From Flavobacteriales bacterium (GTDB lineage Bacteria; Bacteroidota; Bacteroidia; Flavobacteriales; UBA1820), in the NCBI GenBank assembly GCA_003150615.1, contig QALN01000010.1, positions 1 to 64,000 of the forward strand: a stretch of DNA of 64,000 nucleotides, given 5' to 3'. Positions 22,057-30,278 of this stretch are shown here, in pieces. The position numbers and the translations under genes are program-made. Under the pieces are notes generated by a model that was not told where the DNA came from, searched no databases, and saw nothing but the letters and a program-made list of their open reading frames with translations. Numbering within the stretch: position 1 is the first letter of the stretch; every line of letters begins with the position of its first letter.

Positions 22057-24063
22057 TCAATATTTCTTCTTGCGGCCCAACAGGAAGTTGTATTTAACAC
22101 CGGCTACGAACGAGGCTCCGGGGTTTGTCCTGATGTACGAAACATCGTAGAACTTCTGGTTCAACAGGTTCTGCGCGCGCACATATATCCAAAAACGGTC
22201 GGAAGGCGCTTTCCACGTAACAGCAGCATCGAGCAGAGAATTCCATTTGTAGCCAACAGTATCCGTCGATTCGAGTACCAGATGAGAATTTGCACGGTGC
22301 TGGAGAGCATAGTCGGCGTCTATGTACAGGTTTTTGAACAGCTTGATGGTAAGGGCAGCCTGTGCATTGTGTTCCATATAGTTGTTCGTAAGAAGGCTGT
22401 ACGCATCCAGATTGTTCGTATTATAGGCATAGCCGAGCGAAAGGTTGGTCACCGGTATCACGCCTTTGGTAAGTTTGTCGATATTTATATCGTAGCCTGC
22501 TTCAAATCCGCGTACGGCTATGTTAGAGGTGCTGTAATTCGCAAAGGAAAAATAGGTCGAGTTTTCATATTTCTGCATCACTATGGCTTCCTTGCGTGAC
22601 TGGGTGTAGGCAGTCAGGCGGAACGCACTGTAATCGTTCCTGTATTTTATACCGGCGTTCCACGCCATAACAAGTTCGTTCTCGAGTTCGCTATCGCCGT
22701 GGAAATTATCGTCGTAAACATACTGTTCGAAGAACGTAGCGTTTCTGAATGAGCGGTTCAGGCTCACGAAAGCTTTGAATCCTTTGGCTATGTTGAATCC
22801 GAGCTCGCCGCCGTACCCGAAGGTCAGTGTACCGTATTCGCCGGATCCGTTCATGCTCAAACCGGCGTTAAGATACCATTTTTTAAACTTAAGGCTCATA
22901 TCATAATAAAGCCTCCATGTATCGCGAGAACCGTAATAACGGTAGAAATTGTAAGGCTTGCCGGGTACTTTTTTCCAGTAATCCAAAGGATCGCCGAGAA
23001 TATTGCTGGATTCGAAATACGAAGATGTATGGTTGAATCCGAAGTAAACGTCCACCATGCGCGCACGGTACGAACCTCCGAAGTCTATCACCGAGTTGCG
23101 GTAGCGTGTGTACTGTACTTTATTCAGCTTGTATTGGGCATACGGATCGTCCAGAGGCGTATCCCTCATATCGAACGGGTCGTACTGTTCTTTGAAATTG
23201 GAATAGGAATAAAGTGCGAACAGGTTAAGTTTGTTGCTTATGGGAAACCTGAAACCAGCGGAACCTTTGAAATTATACGTATTGTCCATCTCCGTAGCGG
23301 TATTTGAACCGAACAGGAACGGGGCTTGGTATTTGTTGTACACGAACGAACCGTCGGCCACGAGTTTTACCCAAGGTGCGATCCCGTAAGATGTCTGAAG
23401 ATATGTCTTTACATCGGAGTGTTCATCGTCCTCGTCCTGTACGTTGGAGCCGGATACGTTGGCCGTGAGGTCGAATTTGCGCTTGTTCAACGCGCCTGTC
23501 ACAGAACCTCCGTACGAGGTCAGACTACCTCCGTATGCGTCCACCATCATACCGGAATTTTTAAGGTCGGTCCTGGTTATTATGTTTATGACGCCGTCTG
23601 TGGCAAATTCGCCGAAACGCTGGCTGTCGCCGCCCAAACGTACTTCTATGCTCTCTATCATGTCGAGCGACACGGGAATGTTGTCAAGAGTATATATGCT
23701 GCGGAGCATACTGTTTATCCTCTGCCCGTTCACAAATATGGCCACCGTATTGCCTTCGCCGCCTCTGACATTTACCTGTCCGAGGGAACCCATCGGGCCG
23801 TACCTGCGTATCGAAATGCCCGGAACGCGGGACAAAACGCCTTCGAGCGTCTGCACCGGACATGATTCTATGTCCTGTCGCGTTATCACTTCCGTACGTC
23901 CCAGTTCCGAGAACCAGTCCGGAGCCGTCTTTTCGGAAAACAGCCCTATGCGGCGTATTTTCAAAGAATCATCCCTTTTTACGGAATCCGCTGCCGCCTG
24001 TTCCATAGCAAACGCTCCCGAAGACATGCACATGCAGATACCTAAAATAAAAATATTTTTCAT
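22057..24063 (-). CDS. TonB-dependent outer-membrane receptor (BtuB/CirA-like)
   Basis: Outer-membrane active transporter of 668 aa with a signal peptide (MKNIFILGICMCMSSGAFAM). The plug domain spans about 50-160 (RTEVITRQDIESCPVQTLEG, RVPGISIRRYG, VNVRGGEGNTVAIFVNGQR). The barrel ends in GVKYNFLLGRKKKY. There is no SusC-type CarboxypepD domain and no SusD partner, so glycan uptake is unlikely; small receptors of this kind take up cobalamin, siderophores or similar compounds. The substrate cannot be assigned: no riboswitch or metal operator was recognised upstream, only a TACTTTTG box at 24150-24157. Confidence 0.92.
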   Translation of the reverse strand: MKNIFILGICMCMSSGAFAMEQAAADSVKRDDSLKIRRIGLFSEKTAPDWFSELGRTEVITRQDIESCPVQTLEGVLSRVPGISIRRYGPMGSLGQVNVRGGEGNTVAIFVNGQRINSMLRSIYTLDNIPVSLDMIESIEVRLGGDSQRFGEFATDGVINIITRTDLKNSGMMVDAYGGSLTSYGGSVTGALNKRKFDLTANVSGSNVQDEDDEHSDVKTYLQTSYGIAPWVKLVADGSFVYNKYQAPFLFGSNTATEMDNTYNFKGSAGFRFPISNKLNLFALYSYSNFKEQYDPFDMRDTPLDDPYAQYKLNKVQYTRYRNSVIDFGGSYRARMVDVYFGFNHTSSYFESSNILGDPLDYWKKVPGKPYNFYRYYGSRDTWRLYYDMSLKFKKWYLNAGLSMNGSGEYGTLTFGYGGELGFNIAKGFKAFVSLNRSFRNATFFEQYVYDDNFHGDSELENELVMAWNAGIKYRNDYSAFRLTAYTQSRKEAIVMQKYENSTYFSFANYSTSNIAVRGFEAGYDINIDKLTKGVIPVTNLSLGYAYNTNNLDAYSLLTNNYMEHNAQAALTIKLFKNLYIDADYALQHRANSHLVLESTDTVGYKWNSLLDAAVTWKAPSDRFWIYVRAQNLLNQKFYDVSYIRTNPGASFVAGVKYNFLLGRKKKY

Positions 24064-24149
24064 CCGAATAGATTATTGTTTTTTTGTGGCGGCCCATTGC
24101 CCCGCACCCCCATCTCTTTACGGAATGCGGATGTCCGTTTTATTACCTG

Positions 24150-24157
24150 CAAAAGTA
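24150..24157 (-). promoter_or_regulatory. Promoter -7 box of the TonB-dependent receptor
   Basis: Minus-strand TACTTTTG, about 87 bases before the ATG at 24063. Confidence 0.45.
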
Positions 24158-24242
24158 GGCATTTAAACTTTAAGGCAATTATGGCCGGGGCAAGTTTTTA
24201 CACCCAGGGGATGAAATTAATAAAAAATTAAGATGTTTGCTT

Positions 24243-24250
24243 TACTTTTG
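24243..24250 (+). promoter_or_regulatory. Promoter -7 box of menD
   Basis: TACTTTTG. Transcription would start near 24257, giving about a 10-base leader if menD starts at 24266, or about 50 bases if it starts at the ATG at 24308. Confidence 0.5.
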
Positions 24251-24265
24251 CCGTACGTTTTATAA

Positions 24266-25996
24266 ATGATTAACAAACACCGCGCAAAGAATGTCGCGGA
24301 TACGCCGATGACCGATATTTTAAAAGACAGGCACTCCTCTATCCCGCAGGGACAGGCCGTAGTGGAAATACTGATACGCAAAGGAATACGACACGCAGTG
24401 ATATCTTCGGGCTCGAGAAATGCACCGCTTACGATAGGCTTTTCGCGCAGTGGCATAAAATGCTATTCGGTAATAGACGAGCGCAGCGCAGCGTTTTTCG
24501 CCCTCGGCATGGCAAAGGAAACAGGCCGTCCTGTGGCGCTGGCATGCACATCGGGATCGGCCGTGCTGAACTACTACCCAGCCGTAGCCGAAGCATATTA
24601 CTCGCGAATACCGCTGATAGTCATATCTGCCGACCGCCCCGCTGAAATCATAGACCAGGGAGCCGGGCAAACGATACGTCAGCACGGAGTATTGTCCGCA
24701 CATACGGCATACAGTACATCGCTGCGCGAAGGGACCGATGAGAAGACGCTCAGATACAACGCCCGCGAGATAAACACTGCGTTCGACAAAGCCGTAGCCG
24801 AAAGCGCCCCGGTACATATAAACGTGCCGTTTTCCGAACCGTTATACGGCACATCGTCCGTAACGGCGTTCGGAGATTACCGGGAAATAGAAACGTTGCC
24901 GGTGGAAAATACTCTCTCCCAAAGGGCAAAGGACGAGATAAGCCGCATATGGAACGATGCAGAAAAAAGGATGATACTTGTAGGCGTTCATAAGCCCGAC
25001 AAACGCCTCGAAAGCCTTTTGATGAGTATTTCCCGTCAAAGCGGAGCCGCAGTACTGTGCGAAACGACATCGAACCTGCATGGCGAATGCTTCGTAGAAA
25101 AGATAGACCAGGCGATTATCCCGTACGGACAGGATACATTGCGCGAACTGGCTCCGGAATTGCTCATAACGGCAGGAGGAATGGTCGTATCGAAAAAAAT
25201 AAAGGCCATATTGTCGTCCATGAGCCCTAAATACCACATTCACGTGAACATGTACGATTTCCCGGATACATTCGGATGCCTGACACACAAGGCACAGGTG
25301 AGCGACTGCGTTTTTTTCAGCCATATTGCCTCTCTTGGGTCCGAAAATACGGGATACTCCGGAAAATGGGACGGAATAAAAGCCGAAAGGGACGTAAAAC
25401 ACCGTGAATACCTCTCGCACGTGCCGTTTTCCGACCTTAAAGTATGGGAAATGCTGACCTCGCACATCCCGGAAAATACGACCCTTGAAATATCCAACAG
25501 CGCGTCGATACGCTACAGCCAACTTTTTTCGCTTCCATCGGGAATTTCCGTATCGTGCAACCGTGGAACCAGCGGCATAGACGGCTGTACGAGTACAGCT
25601 GCAGGGGTTGCGGCGGCATCTCAAAATCCTGTCACACTGATAACAGGAGATCTTAGCTTCATGTATGACAACAATGCCCTGTGGAACGGTTACCTGCCTT
25701 CGTCATTTCGTATGATAGTCATAAACAACCACGGCGGAGGCATATTCCGCATACTCGACGGCTCACGTAAAGCCGATGAATGCGGACGCTTTCTGGAAGC
25801 GCGCCACGAGCTCAGCGTGAAATACCTGGCGGAAATGCATTCAATAGAATATGCGATGGCAAACGACGAAAAGAGCTTAAAAGAAACCTTGGCTACTTTC
25901 TGGGGCGAATCGCAAAAAGCGCGCATACTGGAAGTTTTCACCCCGGCGGATATCAACGGGGATATATTGAGGGGCTACTTTGAATATTTAAAATAA
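24266..25996 (+). CDS. menD: 2-succinyl-5-enolpyruvyl-6-hydroxy-3-cyclohexene-1-carboxylate synthase
   Basis: Thiamine-diphosphate enzyme of menaquinone synthesis that joins isochorismate and 2-oxoglutarate. It has 576 aa from 24266; the ATG at 24308 (MTDILKDRHSS) is an alternative start. The N-terminal VISSGSRNAPLTIGF and ADRPAEIIDQGAGQTIRQHG blocks and the C-terminal TPP motif GDLSFMYDNNALWNG, then NNHGGGIFR, are diagnostic. It stands alone here; the other men genes of the usual cluster are not in the window except the distant menG. Confidence 0.95.
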   Translation: MINKHRAKNVADTPMTDILKDRHSSIPQGQAVVEILIRKGIRHAVISSGSRNAPLTIGFSRSGIKCYSVIDERSAAFFALGMAKETGRPVALACTSGSAVLNYYPAVAEAYYSRIPLIVISADRPAEIIDQGAGQTIRQHGVLSAHTAYSTSLREGTDEKTLRYNAREINTAFDKAVAESAPVHINVPFSEPLYGTSSVTAFGDYREIETLPVENTLSQRAKDEISRIWNDAEKRMILVGVHKPDKRLESLLMSISRQSGAAVLCETTSNLHGECFVEKIDQAIIPYGQDTLRELAPELLITAGGMVVSKKIKAILSSMSPKYHIHVNMYDFPDTFGCLTHKAQVSDCVFFSHIASLGSENTGYSGKWDGIKAERDVKHREYLSHVPFSDLKVWEMLTSHIPENTTLEISNSASIRYSQLFSLPSGISVSCNRGTSGIDGCTSTAAGVAAASQNPVTLITGDLSFMYDNNALWNGYLPSSFRMIVINNHGGGIFRILDGSRKADECGRFLEARHELSVKYLAEMHSIEYAMANDEKSLKETLATFWGESQKARILEVFTPADINGDILRGYFEYLK

Positions 25997-26046
25997 AGCG
26001 CTATTTTATAAGCAAATAAACAATCTTATTTAAAGTAATACATAAA

Positions 26047-27195
26047 TTATTCGAAATCAACCGGGTAGTTTATTTCACAACCTGTCTGGGGACATTTTTC
26101 AGTATAGCCCCTCATGAACTTTCCTCCGGCATCCAATGTTTCGATACCGAAATAGGCCGACAAGTCGCCTATGCTTTCGATAACGCATCTCTTAAGCATC
26201 GAATTTCTGTCGGGAGCTGGCTTTTCGTCGAACATAACACCGATATCGACAATGGCCTCAATCCCATTAAGCGCTATTTTCACGTTTTTCACCAGTATAT
26301 CGAGCATTTTCTGGCCGTTTTCCGGTATGGAAAAGTAATCTCCGGTCATAGCTTCGTCCTGTCCGCATCCTGAATTTACATATTCCAAAGCAGCCAAGAT
26401 AGCCGTGAAATTACACAAACGCGCAGTCTGACGTTCAGGATCGCCTGGATACGTTCCGCTCTCTATCAGCATGGTGACAAAACCGTCCTTCTGGAAATTG
26501 TCCCCAGTGGCCGTGGGATAAAATTCATCGGAATAACGTCCAACACATCCGGGAATTATGTGCTGAACAGCAGCATTCATTGCGGCTATAAGCGCCATGG
26601 AACGCTGCCGGTTCATGGTAACGGCCCTGTCCGGTCCTTCTGCAGGAGCGAGAAATGATATTGTAGCCGTTTTCCCAGTACCGCATACGTTGTAAATATT
26701 CCTTTGGTCATGCAGGTTAAAACAGTAATGCGGACTAAAGTTATCCCTGGCGGTTCTCAATATACGGCTTTCAGGAGCCGACAAAGCTCTGGCATCGCGA
26801 TTGAGGTCTATATCCATAGCGTTTGTCCTGCGATAGAGCAGGGCGCCGTCGGGATTCAGCATGGGTATGAACATCAACTGAAACTTATCGAGCAGCGAAT
26901 CCGCAAATCCGGTGAAAGGCCCCGGGTTGTTAAGGAAATTAAATATATCGAAAACCGCACTGGTTGCCGTAGGCTCGTTACCGTGCATTTGTGTCCATAA
27001 AAGAACTTTTTCACTTCCGCGTCCTACCGAGAAAGAGTATATATCATGCCCCATAACCGATTTTCCCAATATTTCCACACCGGTATCCAGCCTCTTGAGA
27101 AGGCATGAAACCTGTTCAGGGGTAACTGTACGGCCTTTTATAGACTGTTCTTTTATAGAAGCATAGTGCTTTATTAACTTTTCTATATCCATCAT
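26047..27195 (-). CDS. Zinc carboxypeptidase, family M14
   Basis: Metallopeptidase of 382 aa with no signal peptide, so cytosolic by appearance. Zinc ligands are HGNE (His71, Glu74) and the His of FNLHDQRNIY. DLNRDARAL supplies the substrate-binding Asn/Arg pair, and the catalytic Glu is probably in LIESGTYPGDP. The substrate is unknown. It is transcribed away from the XRE regulator, with a TACATTTG box at 27247-27254. Confidence 0.88.
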   Translation of the reverse strand: MMDIEKLIKHYASIKEQSIKGRTVTPEQVSCLLKRLDTGVEILGKSVMGHDIYSFSVGRGSEKVLLWTQMHGNEPTATSAVFDIFNFLNNPGPFTGFADSLLDKFQLMFIPMLNPDGALLYRRTNAMDIDLNRDARALSAPESRILRTARDNFSPHYCFNLHDQRNIYNVCGTGKTATISFLAPAEGPDRAVTMNRQRSMALIAAMNAAVQHIIPGCVGRYSDEFYPTATGDNFQKDGFVTMLIESGTYPGDPERQTARLCNFTAILAALEYVNSGCGQDEAMTGDYFSIPENGQKMLDILVKNVKIALNGIEAIVDIGVMFDEKPAPDRNSMLKRCVIESIGDLSAYFGIETLDAGGKFMRGYTEKCPQTGCEINYPVDFE

Positions 27196-27246
27196 ATGAG
27201 TTTGGCACTTGAAAAGTGTCGCATTTTTAAAATAAAACCAACATTA

Positions 27247-27254
27247 CAAATGTA
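27247..27254 (-). promoter_or_regulatory. Promoter -7 box of the M14 peptidase
   Basis: Minus-strand TACATTTG, about 52 bases before the ATG at 27195. Confidence 0.45.
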
Positions 27255-27598
27255 CGTCTTTATCTGTTTACATTAATATACAAAAGTAATCGCAAAACTC
27301 ATATTTACTTTTGTAACAATACAACATTTTTACAAAAATAAATTCAAATTCAATAGCTTAATTTTACATATGTTTGTGCTTATGTTTACAAATATATGAT
27401 TGATACGTATTTTATCACACATCGTTTTATTTTAAACTTAACCTTTAAAAACCAGTTATATAATATTTGTTATATAATGTTATACTTTATCAAAGTCAGC
27501 GCTTAAATTACAGATGTTTTACGTATTTTACATTTATATTCAACGGCAAAAACAAATGTATTGTTACAAGTGTGCTTGCTTTTTTTACTTTTTGTAAT

Positions 27599-27606
27599 TA
27601 CATTTG
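27599..27606 (+). promoter_or_regulatory. Promoter -7 box of the XRE regulator
   Basis: TACATTTG, 35 bases before the ATG at 27641. This supports the short start for that gene. Confidence 0.5.
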
Positions 27607-27640
27607 TAGAAATAAAAACAATTGTCAAACAAGACGTGAA

Positions 27641-28216
27641 ATGTCAAAAAACAGCATAAACGACAGGATATCCGAGCTCATAGAATTTCTGGACATAACC
27701 CCTACTGCTTTTGCTGATGAAATAGGGATACAACGCTCAGGGCTGTCACATATCATGAAAGGGCGTAATAAGCCTTCACTGGATGTTGTACAGAAGATAA
27801 TAAACCGTTTTCCGGAAATAAACATACTGTGGCTCGTAAACGGTACGGGAGCCATGTCGAGTTCCATTCCTAGTGTTATAAACCTTCAACAGAAACCGCA
27901 AACGGTCAAAAAAGAAGAAGATAATGCGCTGAAAAACACGCTTTTCGACACGGATAATACGTCTTTTGAAACACCGCTTACCTCCACTGCCCCAACCCAT
28001 ATCACTAAACCCCAGGGAAAATACACGCATGAAGATTACGTTGTGGACGATGCTGAAAATAATGCCATACCCCAACAGGATATCCGCCGGTATGGTGCGG
28101 AAAATGACGATATGCAGGAACTACGCAATAATGTCGGGAATATGGCCGGTACTCGTAAAAAAATAACGAAGATTGTTGTATTTTTCGACGACAACTCATA
28201 TCAGGAAATGCACTGA
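27641..28216 (+). CDS. XRE-family helix-turn-helix regulator
   Basis: DNA-binding protein of 191 aa. The start at 27641 (MSKNSINDRISELIEFLDIT) lies just after a good promoter box; the ORF runs 58 codons further upstream into AT-rich non-coding sequence. The HTH_3-type domain is at about 5-65 (ADEIGIQRSGLSHIMKGRNK, then PSLDVVQKII). The remainder is a low-complexity polar linker and a C-terminal segment ending KITKIVVFFDDNSYQEMH, which looks like a short beta-strand oligomerisation tail. The target is unknown; the long AT-rich region upstream with its inverted repeat is a plausible self-operator. Confidence 0.85.
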   Translation: MSKNSINDRISELIEFLDITPTAFADEIGIQRSGLSHIMKGRNKPSLDVVQKIINRFPEINILWLVNGTGAMSSSIPSVINLQQKPQTVKKEEDNALKNTLFDTDNTSFETPLTSTAPTHITKPQGKYTHEDYVVDDAENNAIPQQDIRRYGAENDDMQELRNNVGNMAGTRKKITKIVVFFDDNSYQEMH

Positions 28217-28224
28217 AGATAAAA

Positions 28225-28258
28225 AATCCGTACGGAGGTATTTGTCTCCATACGGATT
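28225..28258. terminator. Terminator between XRE regulator and typA
   Basis: AATCCGTACGGAG pairs with CTCCATACGGATT with one mismatch. A- and T-rich flanks allow either direction for the convergent genes. Confidence 0.65.
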
Positions 28259-28324
28259 AGTATTTTCAAATAAATGTTAACCGCTATTTATGCGATTGTT
28301 TTTGCACTTTCCAGATTCCCTCTA

Positions 28325-30136
28325 TTAATTCAACGAACTCCTTTCGGCTTTTTTACGTTCGGCTTCGCCAAGGATTATTTTACGCAGACGCAGGTGATGT
28401 GGCGTTACTTCCACGTATTCGTCCTTTTGTATGTATTCGAGAGCTTCTTCGAGTGAAAATTTTACTGCCGGAGCTATTTTTGCCTTGTCGTCGGAGCCTG
28501 CAGCACGCATATTCGTGAGTTTCTTTTCCTTGGTTACATTTACCGTAATGTCCCCGCCGCGTGTACTCTCTCCTACTATCTGGCCTTCGTAAACGTCCTC
28601 TCCCGGATCGACGAAAAACGTTCCACGGTCCTGAAGTTTGTCTATGGCGTAAGGAATGGTTTTCCCCTGGTCCATGGAAATAAGGGAACCGTTCTGACGA
28701 CTTGGTATGGGGCCCTTGAACGGCTCGAAAGCTCTGAAACGGTGCGATATTATCGCTTCGCCGGCCGTGGCCGTAAGCACCTGATTGCGCAGGCCTATGA
28801 TACCGCGCGAAGGTATATCGAAACGGCAAAGCATGCGGTCGCCCTTCGGTTCCATGCTAGTCATAGTACCTTTACGCATGGATACGAGTTCGACTGCGCG
28901 ACCCGATACATCGGCAGGAACGTCTATGGAAAGTTCCTCGACCGGTTCGCATTTCACGCCGTCTATCTCCTTTATTATAACCTGAGGCTGACCTATCTGG
29001 AGTTCGTAGCCTTCACGGCGCATGGTTTCTATCAACACCGAAAGATGCAGCACGCCGCGACCGTACACTATGAATTTATCGGCCGATACTCCCTGTTCCA
29101 TCCTCATGGCCAGGTTCTTTTCAAGCTCTTTTTCAAGACGTTCGCGTATGTGACGGCTTGTCACGTATTTTCCGTCCTTCCCGAAAAACGGCGAGTCGTT
29201 TATGGTAAAGAGCATGCTCATCGTAGGCTCGTCTATATCGATTGAAGGGAGCGCTTCGGGCGCTTCGAAATCGGCAATGGTATCGCCTATCTCAAAACCT
29301 TCTATACCTGCTATGGCGCATATATCGCCCGCTACGGCCTCTTTTATACGTGCCTTGCCAAGTCCCTCAAAGGAGTAAAGCTCTTTTATCTTCGATTTTA
29401 CTATGCTTCCGTCGCGTTTTACCAGACTTACGCTCATGCCTTCGCGCAGAGTTCCCCTAGTCAGCCGGCCTATGGCGATACGTCCTGTATAGTTTGAAAA
29501 GTCTATCGAGGTAATAAGCATCTGGGTATTGCCTTCGGCAATTTCCATAGGCTGTACGTTTTCGAGCACCATATCCAGAAGAGGCAACATGCTGTCGGTC
29601 GGTTTTTTATAGTCCGTAGACATCCAACCCTGTTTTGCCGAGCCGAATATGACCGGGAAATCGAGCTGGTCGTCGTTGGCGCCCATGTTCATCATAAGGT
29701 CGAAAACGGCTTCGTGGACTTCATCGGGCGTACAGTTCTGTTTGTCTACCTTGTTTATGACCACTATCGGGTTAAGGTTCATGTCCAGCGCTTTCTGGAG
29801 CACGAAACGTGTTTGCGGCATAGGGCCTTCGAATGCGTCAACGAGCAGCAGCACGCCGTCGGCCATATTGAGTACGCGCTCCACTTCCCCGCCGAAATCG
29901 GCGTGTCCGGGAGTATCTATGATGTTTATCTTGGTGTCCTTATAGCGTACGGATACGTTTTTCGATAGAATGGTTATTCCCCGTTCGCGCTCCAGGTCGT
30001 TGTTATCGAGGATGAGCTCGCCTGCGCTCTGGTTTTCACGAAAGAGCTGGCATGCGTACAGGAGCTTGTCGACCAGGGTCGTTTTGCCATGGTCTACGTG
30101 AGCTATTATTGCAATGTTGCGTATATTGTTATGCAT
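28325..30136 (-). CDS. typA: Ribosome-associated GTPase TypA/BipA
   Basis: Translational GTPase that assists ribosome assembly and the stress response. It has 603 aa with G1 AHVDHGKTTLVDKLL near the N-terminus, the effector loop RERGITILSKN, G3 DTPGHADFGG and G4 NKVDK, followed by EF-G-like domains II, III and V and the C-terminal domain typical of BipA. It is a single-gene unit: a TAACTTTG promoter box lies about 35 bases upstream and the terminator of yidC lies behind that. Confidence 0.97.
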   Translation of the reverse strand: MHNNIRNIAIIAHVDHGKTTLVDKLLYACQLFRENQSAGELILDNNDLERERGITILSKNVSVRYKDTKINIIDTPGHADFGGEVERVLNMADGVLLLVDAFEGPMPQTRFVLQKALDMNLNPIVVINKVDKQNCTPDEVHEAVFDLMMNMGANDDQLDFPVIFGSAKQGWMSTDYKKPTDSMLPLLDMVLENVQPMEIAEGNTQMLITSIDFSNYTGRIAIGRLTRGTLREGMSVSLVKRDGSIVKSKIKELYSFEGLGKARIKEAVAGDICAIAGIEGFEIGDTIADFEAPEALPSIDIDEPTMSMLFTINDSPFFGKDGKYVTSRHIRERLEKELEKNLAMRMEQGVSADKFIVYGRGVLHLSVLIETMRREGYELQIGQPQVIIKEIDGVKCEPVEELSIDVPADVSGRAVELVSMRKGTMTSMEPKGDRMLCRFDIPSRGIIGLRNQVLTATAGEAIISHRFRAFEPFKGPIPSRQNGSLISMDQGKTIPYAIDKLQDRGTFFVDPGEDVYEGQIVGESTRGGDITVNVTKEKKLTNMRAAGSDDKAKIAPAVKFSLEEALEYIQKDEYVEVTPHHLRLRKIILGEAERKKAERSSLN

Positions 30137-30170
30137 TAAAAAATGTTTTTATTTCCTTTGTTCCGAGGGG

Positions 30171-30178
30171 CAAAGTTA
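30171..30178 (-). promoter_or_regulatory. Promoter -7 box of typA
   Basis: Minus-strand TAACTTTG, 35 bases before the ATG at 30136. Confidence 0.55.
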
Positions 30179-30235
30179 CGAAAAATGCTCCAACTGTGTT
30201 TTTCTGCAAAGCATTAATTGATAAAAGCCCATCAA

Positions 30236-30267
30236 AAAAACAGGCCGCTTAAAAGCGGCCTGTTTTT
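30236..30267 (-). terminator. Terminator of yidC
   Basis: AAAAACAGGCCGCTT pairs with AAGCGGCCTGTTTTT around a 2-base loop, followed on the minus strand by a T-run. It stands between yidC and typA. Confidence 0.88.
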
Positions 30268-30278
30268 AAGGTGAGTAT

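Larger units (their letters stand above)
27196..27640. other. AT-rich divergent region between M14 peptidase and XRE regulator
   Basis: 445 gene-free bases, very AT-rich. Promoter boxes: minus TACATTTG (27247-27254) and TACTTTTG (27281-27288), plus TACTTTTG (27306-27313) and TACATTTG (27599-27606). TACAAAAGTAA at 27279-27289 and TTACTTTTGTA at 27305-27315 form an 11-bp inverted repeat, so two symmetrical promoters point outward from a shared centre. Confidence 0.55.
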
